Assembly: GCA_030426085.1 (NCBI GenBank)
Contig: JAUHYW010000004.1
Span: 186,001 to 250,000, forward strand
Source: a bacterium
GTDB lineage: Bacteria; Myxococcota_A; Bradymonadia; UBA7976; UBA1532
Direction of reading: 5' to 3'
DNA length: 64,000 nucleotides
Below are positions 1 through 7,584 of this stretch, one piece after another. Made by a program: the position numbers and the translations under genes. The notes beneath the pieces are model-generated. The model searched no databases. It saw nothing but the letters and a program-made list of their open reading frames with translations, and had not been told where the DNA came from. The number at the start of each line of letters is the position of its first letter. Positions within the stretch are counted from its first letter, which is position 1.

Positions 1-233
1 GCAGCCCGCTGGGTCCCGCCTGCCGCGTCGCGCTGCGCATCGAGCTGGTCCGCTGCGACGGCGCGCCGCTGGTGACGGTCGAGCCGCCGCCCCAGGGCGC
101 GGTCGACCCCCGGCTCGAAGACCGCGCCCGCCGCCGACTCGCCGAGCGCATCACCGGGGCCCGGCTCGCGCCGCTGCTCGCCCGCGCGCTGGCCGGGGTC
201 CTGCCCATCGCCCGCCCCGAGCCGGCCGAATGA
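1..233 (+). CDS. C-terminal fragment of an unidentified protein
   Basis: An open frame enters from the left edge (first full codon at position 3) and stops at TGA 231-233, giving the last 76 residues of a protein whose body lies outside the window. The visible part is rich in Ala, Arg, Leu and Pro, with a short Pro-Pro-Pro stretch and an Arg-rich, probably helical tail. I recognise no domain. Its stop overlaps the ATG of the next gene as ATGA, so the two are probably translated together; since that gene encodes a secreted thioredoxin-fold protein, an envelope role is possible but only inferred. Confidence 0.55.
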   Translation, partial: SPLGPACRVALRIELVRCDGAPLVTVEPPPQGAVDPRLEDRARRRLAERITGARLAPLLARALAGVLPIARPEPAE

Positions 234-751
234 TCCCGCTCCTGCTCGCCCTCACGCTCGCCGCGCCGGCGGTGGGCCAGTCGCTGCCGTGGTTCGCCGG
301 CTGGAGCGCCGACGATCGGGTCATCAACCGCGACGCGGTGCTCGCCGCGCCGGCCGAGGGGCGGGTGATCGTGCTGTTCGCGACGTGGTGCGCGCCGTGC
401 GAGGCCGGCTTGAAGGCGCTGGCGGCGGCCCGGGAGGAGGGCGCGCTGCCCGGGGTCGAGCTGACGCTGATCGCGTGCGGCGAGCCGCCGGCCACCGTGA
501 AGCCGTGGCTGGCCGCCCGAGGTCTGGACGGCGTCCGGGTGATCTACGACCGCTTCGGGGCCATCGCCCGCGACCTCGGGGTCGAGCGGTCCACCGGCAC
601 CGCTCGCCGCCTCGCCCTGCCCCGGGTCGTCGTCGCCGATCGGGCCGGCGTCGTGCGGGCGGTCTTCGACGGGGCCGAGGCCCACGATCCGGCGCGCGTC
701 GCCGCCGCGCTGAAGACGCCGACCCCGCTCAGAGCACCCGCAGCGCCGTGA
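230..751 (+). CDS. TlpA-like secreted thiol-disulfide oxidoreductase
   Basis: A 173-residue protein with a cleavable-looking signal peptide (hydrophobic residues 2-16) followed by a thioredoxin fold. The redox motif WCAPC lies at residues 53-57 after a typical beta strand (VIVLFATW), and a likely cis-proline sits in the ALPRVVV segment near residue 133. Family knowledge: TlpA/ResA proteins use a CxxC pair in the periplasm to reduce or exchange disulfides, often in cytochrome c maturation or extracytoplasmic protein repair. The start overlaps the previous stop by ATGA. The 3' end overlaps, tail to tail, the HupE-like gene on the other strand by 23 bases. The specific substrate cannot be read from the sequence. 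Confidence 0.85.
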   Translation: MIPLLLALTLAAPAVGQSLPWFAGWSADDRVINRDAVLAAPAEGRVIVLFATWCAPCEAGLKALAAAREEGALPGVELTLIACGEPPATVKPWLAARGLDGVRVIYDRFGAIARDLGVERSTGTARRLALPRVVVADRAGVVRAVFDGAEAHDPARVAAALKTPTPLRAPAAP

Positions 752-1841
752 CCGCCAGCCCCAGCCCGATCAGCCCCACCAGGAGCGCGGCGAAGGTCGG
801 CCGGGCCCACCGGCTGCGCCCCACCACGACCAGCAGCGGGAACGCCAGCGCCACCAGCGCCACCTGACCCAGCTCGACCCCCAGGTTGAAGCCCAGCAGG
901 GGCCACAGGCGGTCGGCGCCGGCCGGCAGCCGCTCGGCGAGCAGGCCGGCGAAGCCGAAGCCGTGCACCAGCCCGAAGCCGAAGCAGATCGCGAGCGGCG
1001 CCGCCAGCCCGGTCTGCGAGCTCATGCCCGAGCCGGGGTGATCGAGCGTGCCCCGCCGCAGCCGGTACAGCGCCAGCCCGGCGGCCACCGCGATCGAGAG
1101 CGCGATCACCGGCTCCACCAGCGCCGGGTGCAGCTCGACGAGGCCGGTGGCCCCCAGCCCGAGGGTCACGCTGTGGGCCACGGTGAAGCCGGTGACGACC
1201 GCCAGCAGCCGCCGCAGCCGCCCGCAGCCGAGCACCAGCGCGAGCAGAAACGCGAGGTGGTCCCAGCCGACCGCGATGTGCTCGGCGCCCAGCAGGCCGA
1301 AGACCCACAGCGTCTCGGCCACCGGCGGCGGCTCGCCGACCCGCACGGTCACCCGCTCCAGGCCCCGGTCGAGCACCAGCGGCACCGGGCTGTCCTGCCC
1401 GTCGACGACCACCAGCGCCGCCCAGCGCAGGCTCGGGTGGCGCCCGGCGGGCCACAGCAGGGTCAGGTCGCGGGGTGGAGCCGGGCAGCGGGCCCGCAGC
1501 TCGAGGCGCAGGGCCAGCGCGTCGAGGCGGCCCCACTCGGCCAGCGTCAGCGGGCACTCCTCCCCGTCGGCCTGCACCGCGAGCCAGCCGGGCAGCGCCC
1601 CGGGCAGCGCCTCGTCGAACACCCGGGGCGGGATGGGCACGTTCTCCGGCAGGCCGAGGAGCTGCACCAGATCGGCGATGCGCCCGTCGAGCTGCAGCGC
1701 GACGGACGCCGATCCGTCGACGTGGACCCCGATCCGGGCCAGCCCCGCGTCGTGGGCCGCCGCCGGCCGGGCGACGAAGAGCGCGGCCAGCAGGAGGCCG
1801 ATCCACCCCCACCGGGGCGGCCGGCCGACCCGGTGCGCCAC
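729..1841 (-). CDS. HupE/UreJ-type integral membrane protein
   Basis: A 370-residue protein: N-terminal signal peptide ending ARPAAA, an extracytoplasmic beta-rich region of about 150 residues, then six or so membrane helices. The membrane part carries the two hallmarks of the HupE/UreJ_2 family: a GAEHIAVGWDHLAFLLAL segment and the later GLVHGFGFAGLL. Family knowledge: HupE and UreJ relatives are thought to move nickel or cobalt, but the long two-part version seen here is uncharacterised in most organisms. I chose the GTG at 1841 because it gives a good signal peptide; upstream open frame continues into the shadow of the stress protein gene and is unlikely to be coding. No hydrogenase or urease genes are in the window, so the cargo is unknown. 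Confidence 0.8.
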   Translation of the reverse strand: MAHRVGRPPRWGWIGLLLAALFVARPAAAHDAGLARIGVHVDGSASVALQLDGRIADLVQLLGLPENVPIPPRVFDEALPGALPGWLAVQADGEECPLTLAEWGRLDALALRLELRARCPAPPRDLTLLWPAGRHPSLRWAALVVVDGQDSPVPLVLDRGLERVTVRVGEPPPVAETLWVFGLLGAEHIAVGWDHLAFLLALVLGCGRLRRLLAVVTGFTVAHSVTLGLGATGLVELHPALVEPVIALSIAVAAGLALYRLRRGTLDHPGSGMSSQTGLAAPLAICFGFGLVHGFGFAGLLAERLPAGADRLWPLLGFNLGVELGQVALVALAFPLLVVVGRSRWARPTFAALLVGLIGLGLAVTALRVL

Positions 1842-1845
1842 CCGA

Positions 1846-1874
1846 TGGACTTCGCCGCGGGGCCCGGCTATACC
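1846..1874 (+). promoter_or_regulatory. Candidate sigma-70 promoter for the universal stress gene
   Basis: TGGACT (1846-1851) and TATACC (1869-1874) are separated by 17 bases, upstream of the ATG at 1921, in the only AT-leaning part of the divergent spacer. The match is moderate and rests on sequence alone. Confidence 0.3.
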
Positions 1875-1920
1875 GGGCCGTCGCCCCGGGCCGGGCCCGG
1901 GGACATCGAGGGAGGATGCG

Positions 1921-2382
1921 ATGAAGACCATTTCGAAGATCCTGGTGCCGGTCGACTTCTCCGACTGCTCGCGGGCCGCGGTGCAGGCGGCGCTCGACCT
2001 CGCCCTGCGGTACGAGGCCGAGCTGGAGCTGCTGCACGTGCACGAGGTGCCGTTCACCGCCGGCGCGGTGCTGGTGCGCACCGGCGACGGGCGGGAGGTC
2101 ACCATGGACGCCTTCCTCGGCGAGGAGTCCCGCCGGCTGCTCGGCGAGATGGTCGACAGCGTCGACGACCTGGTCAAGGCGCCGCACCACCAGGTGGTGC
2201 AGGGCGGGGTGGCCCACGTCTCCATCGTCGACCGGGCCAAGGCCGTCGGGGCCGACCTCATCGTCATGGGGACCCACGGCCGCAGCGGCCTGTCGCACCT
2301 GCTCATGGGCAGCGTCGCCGAGAAGGTGCTGCGCGGCGCCCCGTGCCCGGTGATGGTCGTGCGGGACGCGTACGAGGACTGA
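1921..2382 (+). CDS. Universal stress protein (UspA family)
   Basis: A 153-residue single-domain Usp. The N-terminus KILVPVDFSDCS carries the conserved Asp of the nucleotide site, and the C-terminal GTHGRSGLSHLLMGSVA segment gives the G-2x-G-9x-G-S motif of ATP-binding Usp proteins. A strong GGAGG ribosome site precedes the ATG. Usp proteins are cytoplasmic and act in stress survival, often by binding ATP; partners are not predictable. It stands alone between the divergent HupE-like gene and the convergent response regulator. Confidence 0.93.
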   Translation: MKTISKILVPVDFSDCSRAAVQAALDLALRYEAELELLHVHEVPFTAGAVLVRTGDGREVTMDAFLGEESRRLLGEMVDSVDDLVKAPHHQVVQGGVAHVSIVDRAKAVGADLIVMGTHGRSGLSHLLMGSVAEKVLRGAPCPVMVVRDAYED

Positions 2383-2397
2383 CCGGACTCGGCGGGC

Positions 2398-3087
2398 TCA
2401 TCGGCCCTCGTAGCGGTAGCCGACCCCGTGCACCGTGCGGATGAGGGTCGGGCTCTTCGGGTCGGGCTCGATGCGCTTGCGCAGCTTGCTGATGTGCTGG
2501 TCGAGCGTGCGGCTGTTGGGCACGTGATCCAGCCCCCAGCACTCGGTGAAGAAGGTCTCCCGGTCGACCACCTCGCCGGTGCGCCGATGCAGCGCGGTCA
2601 GGATCTTCACGTCCCGCAGGCTGAGGTCGATGGTGCGCCGCCCGCGGTAGGCCCGCAGCTCGGCGGGGTGCACCTCCAGGTCGCCGAAGGTGAACGGCGC
2701 GTCGTCCCGGTCGGCCCCCGGCCGGCGCAGGCAGCGGCGGGTGACCGCCCGGATGCGGGCGATGACCTCGCGCACCCCGAACGGCTTCTGGATGAAGTCG
2801 TCGGCCCCCAGCTCGAGGCCCACCACCCGGTCGATCTCCTCCGACTTGGCGCTGATGAAGATGATCGGGAGCTCGGGGTTGTCCCGGCGCACCCGGCGGC
2901 AGACGTCGTAGCCGTTGACCCGGGGCATCATGATGTCGAGCAGCACGAAGTCCGGCCGCCCGGTGGCGATGCGGTCGAGGGCCTCCTGCCCGTCGGCGGC
3001 GGTGATGACGCCGTAGCCCTCGGCCTCGAGGATCTCGACCAGCCCGCTGCGGATGTTGGGGTCGTCTTCGGCGACGAGCACTCTCAT
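2398..3087 (-). CDS. OmpR/PhoB-family response regulator
   Basis: A 229-residue regulator. Residues 1-120 are a receiver domain with the acidic pair D8/D9, phospho-acceptor D51 (in LLDIMMP), S79 and K101, all present. Residues about 130-229 are a winged-helix DNA-binding domain ending in the typical RTVHGVGYRYEGR. It is the second gene of a two-gene operon: the kinase stop overlaps this ATG by 4 bases. The regulator should be phosphorylated by the kinase encoded just upstream and bind direct repeats near its targets, which are not known; the adjacent VWA lipoprotein is one candidate. Confidence 0.95.
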   Translation of the reverse strand: MRVLVAEDDPNIRSGLVEILEAEGYGVITAADGQEALDRIATGRPDFVLLDIMMPRVNGYDVCRRVRRDNPELPIIFISAKSEEIDRVVGLELGADDFIQKPFGVREVIARIRAVTRRCLRRPGADRDDAPFTFGDLEVHPAELRAYRGRRTIDLSLRDVKILTALHRRTGEVVDRETFFTECWGLDHVPNSRTLDQHISKLRKRIEPDPKSPTLIRTVHGVGYRYEGR

Positions 3088-4655
3088 GACAGCTCCTCTC
3101 GGGCCGCGCCGCCCGCCGGCTCGGCGCGGGGGGCGGCGAAGGTCGCGGTGAACCGGGCCCCGACCGCCGACGGCTCCAGGACCAGATCACCGCCGTGCAA
3201 TCGGGCCAGCGTGCGGGCGATGCCGAGCCCGATGCCGGTGCCGGCCACGCCGTCCGACAGCCGATCACTGACGCGGTAGAACGGCTCGAAGATGCGCGCC
3301 CGGTGCGCCTTGTCGACGCCCGGCCCGGCGTCGGCCACCGTCAGGCGCAGCGTATCACCCGGCTGGCGGGTGCTCACGGTCACCCGGCCCCCGTCGGCGG
3401 CGTACTTCTCCACGTTGCCCAGCAGGTTGGCCAGGATCTGCCCCACCGCGTCGGCGTCCAGCGCGGCGCGGTGCTCGGCGTCCAGGTCGGCCTCGATCGT
3501 GATGCCCTTGGCGGCGAACGCCGGCTCGAACTGGGCCAGCACGCCCTCGACGAGCGCGTCGGGGCGGTGGGGCGTGGGGCGCAGGGTCAGCCGGTCCCGC
3601 TGGTGGCGGGCGAAGGTCAGGATGTTGCCGATGAGCCGGCTGAGCCGCTGGCTCTCGTCGACGATGACCCCCAGGTGGCGCCGGGTGCGGTCGTCGGCGT
3701 CCCACAGCGCGTCGTCGAGCAGCTCGGCGTACATCCGGATGTTGGTCAGCGGGGTCTTCAGCTCGTGGCTGACCTGGTTGACGAAGCTCACCCGGCGGGC
3801 GGCCCGGCGCAACTCGGCGGTGCTCGCCCGGTAGAACCACAGCGCCAGCCCCAGCAGCGCCAGCGCGACCCCGGCCAGCCCGGCGTAGAGCCCGGCCATG
3901 CTCGGGGCCGGCGGCGGGGGGCCGCTCCACGTCAGGCGCCACGCCTCCAGCGGCGGCGGCAGGGCCCGCTCGAGGCGGGGGCTGAGGCCGGCCGGCGGCT
4001 CCCAGGCGCCCCACTGGTAGACCACCCGCCCGCTGGAGTCGACCAGGGTCAGCCGCTCGGTGCCCGTCGAGGGCGCGCGCTCGGTGGTCGGCAGCGCGGC
4101 GATGACCGCGGCCAGCAGCCGCGGGCGGTCGACCTCGACCGCGACCGTGCGCCCGTCGGGCAGCGGGCGGCGATACATCAGGTTGAGCCCGCCGGCCCAG
4201 AACCAGATGTACCACCCGGGCACCACCCCCCCGTCCTGGGCCGCGTCGCCCGCCGCGGGGCGGGCGAAGTCCCGGTTCTCCCACAAGCCCCGGGTGCGCT
4301 CGAGGAAGGCCCGCTCGTCGGCGCTCAGCGGACCGTCGGGCGGGGGGAAGCTCAGCCGGGCCTCGCCGTCGAACACCAGGACGTGGCCCAGCCGACGCTC
4401 GGCGCGCAGCCGGCTGCGCAGGGCGGGCGCGTCGGGCGGCAGGTCGTCGGTGGCGGCGAGCAGGTCGCCCTCCAGCGCGGCGATGACCCGCTTCACCGCC
4501 TCGGCGGTCTCGTCCAGCCGGGCGGCGATCACCCCGTCGAAGCGGACCTGCACCGCCCGGTCCTCGCCGTCGGTCAGGCGCACGCCGAGCCAGGCCAGCG
4601 CGACGAGCGGGCTGAGCACGAGCACGGCGAGCACGAGGGCGAGGCGGGGGCGCAC
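3084..4655 (-). CDS. Membrane sensor histidine kinase
   Basis: A 523-residue kinase: transmembrane helix at residues 5-25, periplasmic sensor of about 240 residues without a recognised fold, second transmembrane helix (GLYAGLAGVALALLGLALWF), then dimerisation domain with H-box VSHELKTPLTN and an HATPase domain with N-box (LANLLGNVEKYA), DAGPG and GIGLGIA. It should autophosphorylate the H-box histidine and pass phosphate to the response regulator it overlaps. Start is GTG at 4655, with a CGGAG-type ribosome site. A WYIWFWAGG tract in the sensor is unusually aromatic. The signal is unknown. Confidence 0.93.
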   Translation of the reverse strand: MRPRLALVLAVLVLSPLVALAWLGVRLTDGEDRAVQVRFDGVIAARLDETAEAVKRVIAALEGDLLAATDDLPPDAPALRSRLRAERRLGHVLVFDGEARLSFPPPDGPLSADERAFLERTRGLWENRDFARPAAGDAAQDGGVVPGWYIWFWAGGLNLMYRRPLPDGRTVAVEVDRPRLLAAVIAALPTTERAPSTGTERLTLVDSSGRVVYQWGAWEPPAGLSPRLERALPPPLEAWRLTWSGPPPPAPSMAGLYAGLAGVALALLGLALWFYRASTAELRRAARRVSFVNQVSHELKTPLTNIRMYAELLDDALWDADDRTRRHLGVIVDESQRLSRLIGNILTFARHQRDRLTLRPTPHRPDALVEGVLAQFEPAFAAKGITIEADLDAEHRAALDADAVGQILANLLGNVEKYAADGGRVTVSTRQPGDTLRLTVADAGPGVDKAHRARIFEPFYRVSDRLSDGVAGTGIGLGIARTLARLHGGDLVLEPSAVGARFTATFAAPRAEPAGGAAREELS

Positions 4656-4683
4656 GGGGGACTCCGAGGTTCGGGGCAGCGGC

Positions 4684-6096
4684 TCAGTACATCTGCTGCA
4701 TGTCGTACTCGATCTGCCGCTTGCGCATCTTCTTGCGCTGCCGGCGGTAGTTCTCGCCGTCCAGGTTCGAGGCGTCCTCGTTGTTGGCCCGCTTCAGCTT
4801 CTGGAGCGACGGGGCCTTGTACCGCTGGAAGTTGTCGTCGAGCCAGGCCGCGTTGTCCTGGAGCACCTGCCGCGCCTCCCGGGTCCGGCCCTGATCGTTG
4901 AGCATCAGCGCCATGCGGTTGCGCTCGTTGGCCACCAGCTCGATCGCCTTGACCATCACCGACTGGTCCCGGGCCCGGTCGGCCTCGGCGGCGGTCGCCA
5001 CGAAGCCGATGTCGACCCCGCCCCGCAGCCGGTCGGTCATCTGGGTCAGCAGGTTGCCGTAGCTCGCCTCGACCCGGGCCACCGGCATGCGCCCGCCCAG
5101 CTCGCCGGGGGGCACCTCCAGCTCGAGCAGGGCGAACTTCTCCTCGCTGGCGTAGAGCTGGTTGAGCCGGACGACGACCTGCTGGCCGACGATGTCCCCG
5201 TCGCGGCCCAGCAGCCGCACCGGGCGGACCCCCGGGGCGCAGTCGATCGTCAGCGTCGCGTTCCGGCCGACCACCTTGAGCACCGTGCCGAACTCCAGTT
5301 CGAAGAAGCGGGCGAGGTCGGACGCCCGCTCGATGAAGGCGTGGTTGCCGTCCGCGGCGCGGGCGAGCTGGGCCATCAGATCCTCGTTGTAGTCCAGCCC
5401 CAGCCCCAGGGTCGTCACCGACATGCCCTCCCGCATCAGCGAGGCGCCCAGCCGGGCCAGCTCGCTCGCCGAGCTGGGGCCCACGTTGGCCAGCCCATCC
5501 GAGAGCAGCACCACCCGGTTGACCCGGTTGCGGTCGAAGAACTTGCGCAGCTCCTCGGCGCCCTTGCTCACCCCGGCGAAGAGGGCCGTATTGCCCCCCG
5601 CCGACAGGCGGTCGATGCCGTGGTGGATGGTGCGCTTGTCCATCGCCTTGGTCGCCGGCACCACCACCCGCACGGTGCTGTCGTAGGCCACCACCGAGAC
5701 GATGTCCGACGGGGCCAGCCGGTCGACCGCCAGCCGGGCGGCCTCCTTGGCCTGATGCAGCTTCTGCCCGCCCATCGAGCCCGACTTGTCGAGCACGATC
5801 GACACGTTGACCGGCGGCCGGTCGCCGGCGTCTTCGAGGGCCAGACCGGTCAGGCCCACCTTGAGATAGACCTTGTTCTTCTGGCCGGCGACGGCCAGCG
5901 GCTGGCCCAGGGCCACGTCGAGGCGGGCGGTCCGGGTGGCCGGCGCGAGGGGCCGGTCGAGCTGTGCCTGCTGAGGATGGGCCTGCTGAGGATGGGCCGG
6001 CTGGGCCGAGGCGGCGCAGCCGGCGGCGAGGGCGGCGAGGGCGGCCAGCCCGAGGAGGGTGGGGGAACGTTCGGGCGACTGTTCGGGCGACTGCAT
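4684..6096 (-). CDS. VWA-domain lipoprotein
   Basis: A 470-residue lipoprotein: signal sequence ending LAALAAGC with Cys at about residue 27, a short Gln/His/Pro linker, then a von Willebrand A domain whose metal site (MIDAS) reads DKSGS, followed later by LLSDGLANVG. The C-terminal third is basic and Gln/Arg-rich (KKMRKRQIEYDMQQMY end). Such proteins, often called Ca-activated chloride channel homologues, bind protein ligands through a divalent metal at the outer face of an envelope membrane. It lies 28 bases upstream of the kinase gene on the same strand, so it may share its transcript. Ligand unknown. Confidence 0.88.
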   Translation of the reverse strand: MQSPEQSPERSPTLLGLAALAALAAGCAASAQPAHPQQAHPQQAQLDRPLAPATRTARLDVALGQPLAVAGQKNKVYLKVGLTGLALEDAGDRPPVNVSIVLDKSGSMGGQKLHQAKEAARLAVDRLAPSDIVSVVAYDSTVRVVVPATKAMDKRTIHHGIDRLSAGGNTALFAGVSKGAEELRKFFDRNRVNRVVLLSDGLANVGPSSASELARLGASLMREGMSVTTLGLGLDYNEDLMAQLARAADGNHAFIERASDLARFFELEFGTVLKVVGRNATLTIDCAPGVRPVRLLGRDGDIVGQQVVVRLNQLYASEEKFALLELEVPPGELGGRMPVARVEASYGNLLTQMTDRLRGGVDIGFVATAAEADRARDQSVMVKAIELVANERNRMALMLNDQGRTREARQVLQDNAAWLDDNFQRYKAPSLQKLKRANNEDASNLDGENYRRQRKKMRKRQIEYDMQQMY

Positions 6097-6213
6097 ACGC
6101 GCTCTCCTTCGCGAAGGGTCCGTCGTGACCCTATCGACGGCGCCGCAGCCGATGGTGAGGGGGGATTGAGGCGAATGTAAAACGATCGTGAACGCCGCCC
6201 GGCCGCCGGCCGG

Positions 6214-7311
6214 TCAGGGCAGGGCGCCGAGGGGATCGAGCCGATCGAAGATGCGCCGCATCACCGCCCGGCGCAGCGCGGGCGTCTCCCTCACATGCAT
6301 CGGCTGCTCGAGGTGCAGGAAGCGGCCCCGGGCGTCGGCGGCGGCGTGGAGGCACACGTCGTTCACCGCGTTGAGGTGCCGCCCCTGCGCGTTGGTCGTG
6401 CCGCAGTGCCGGTCGGTCGGCACCATGCCCGGCACGCCGTTGCAGCTCATCACCTCGGCCTCGCCGTCGAGGGCCTCGACCAGCTCGGCCGCCGCCGCCC
6501 CGATCGGGCTGCCGGCGCCGGTGCCCAGCTCGGTGCCGTCGGAGACGATGACCTCGTTGCGCCCGACCCCGTGCAGGCTCACGGCGGCGTGGGACCCGTA
6601 GCGCTCGGCGAGCGCGACGTGCATCGCGTGGAAGACCGACGCCGGGTTGTGGGCCGCGTCGCTCTCCCGGTACGCCCCGTCGTGCGCGCCGCAGACCGAG
6701 GTCACCCCCGAGCAGGCCAGCTCGACCGCGCTCGCGCAGCGGTGGGCCCCGCTGACGACGAGGGCCCGGGCCCCGCCGTCGAAGAACGCCTCGATCCCCT
6801 GGGTGAGCGTATGGGCCTCGAAGTAGGGGTGGGGCGCCTCGACGATGACCCGCCGGGCGGGGCCCGGGCGCCAGGCCATCAGCGCCAGGCCGCTGCCCGG
6901 CGGCGGGCGGAACATCACCACCGCCGCCTCGGGATCCTGGCAGACGGTGTAGGCCGGCTGGTCCTCATCCGGCGCGCCGCGGACCGGCAGCCGGGCCCCC
7001 GCCTCGAGCATGCGGGCCATCTCGCGCAGCTGCCCCTGCGCGCCGAGGTCGAACGCCTCGGCGAAGACCGCGCCGATGCGCTGCTCGGGGCCGGCGTCGT
7101 AGCCCGTGTCCCGCCCCGGCGGCTGGATGGCGCCGGGGTCGAAGTACAGCCGCAGGTCGTCCACCGGGCACCGGGGCAGGTCGTCGACGACGAGCGGGAT
7201 CTCGGGTGGGTCGCCGAAGGGTTGCTCACCGCAGGCGGCGAGCGCCATCGCGCATCCGATTGTGACGATCGTATTGGAGTAACGAGTAGGGTACAGGATG
7301 GGCAGGCGCAC
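6214..7311 (-). CDS. Uncharacterised lipoprotein with metal-enzyme-like motifs
   Basis: A 365-residue protein. I chose the GTG at 7311, which has GAGG six bases upstream and gives a compact lipoprotein signal (TIVTIGCAMALAAC); an ATG at 7371 would add 20 polar residues. The mature protein has blocks that look like a hydrolase site: EAPHPYFE, SGAHRC, ESDAAHN, SLHG, SCNG and HLEQ, rich in His, Glu and Asp that could bind zinc, and six or more cysteines. The arrangement recalls amidohydrolases of the N-formylglutamate or polyglutamate type, but I cannot assign a family. It is exported and lies downstream of nothing obvious; the 5' side is AT-rich by local standards. Confidence 0.75.
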   Translation of the reverse strand: MRLPILYPTRYSNTIVTIGCAMALAACGEQPFGDPPEIPLVVDDLPRCPVDDLRLYFDPGAIQPPGRDTGYDAGPEQRIGAVFAEAFDLGAQGQLREMARMLEAGARLPVRGAPDEDQPAYTVCQDPEAAVVMFRPPPGSGLALMAWRPGPARRVIVEAPHPYFEAHTLTQGIEAFFDGGARALVVSGAHRCASAVELACSGVTSVCGAHDGAYRESDAAHNPASVFHAMHVALAERYGSHAAVSLHGVGRNEVIVSDGTELGTGAGSPIGAAAAELVEALDGEAEVMSCNGVPGMVPTDRHCGTTNAQGRHLNAVNDVCLHAAADARGRFLHLEQPMHVRETPALRRAVMRRIFDRLDPLGALP

Positions 7312-7529
7312 GGGATGCCTCGTGGGTCGTGAACAGAGAAACTCCTGTGATTTCAAATAAATAAAGGCCAATGACCCACCCGGGGAGGCTGGGCTGCCCC
7401 GGCGATGTCACCGCCGGTTGGCGCCGATAGCTGAGCTTACCGATCCGATACGGTGGTCATTGCAACCACATACTCACACCATAGAGGTCATCGGAGGATT
7501 TTTGAAGGGTAGGTGTCGATATTATTACA

Positions 7530-7583
7530 GTGACGGATCGTCACGCTTGAGGCGGGCAGGGGCGAGGGCGGGAGCGGCCCGCC
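7530..7583 (-). terminator. Candidate terminator region after the propeller lipoprotein gene
   Basis: Reading along the minus strand just past the stop at 7585 there are two perfect six-base-pair hairpins: GGCGGG/CCCGCC (7567-7583, loop 5) and GTGACG/CGTCAC (7530-7544, loop 3), followed by an AT-rich run. There is no clear U tract, so an intrinsic terminator is only possible. Confidence 0.3.
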
Positions 7584-7584
7584 G

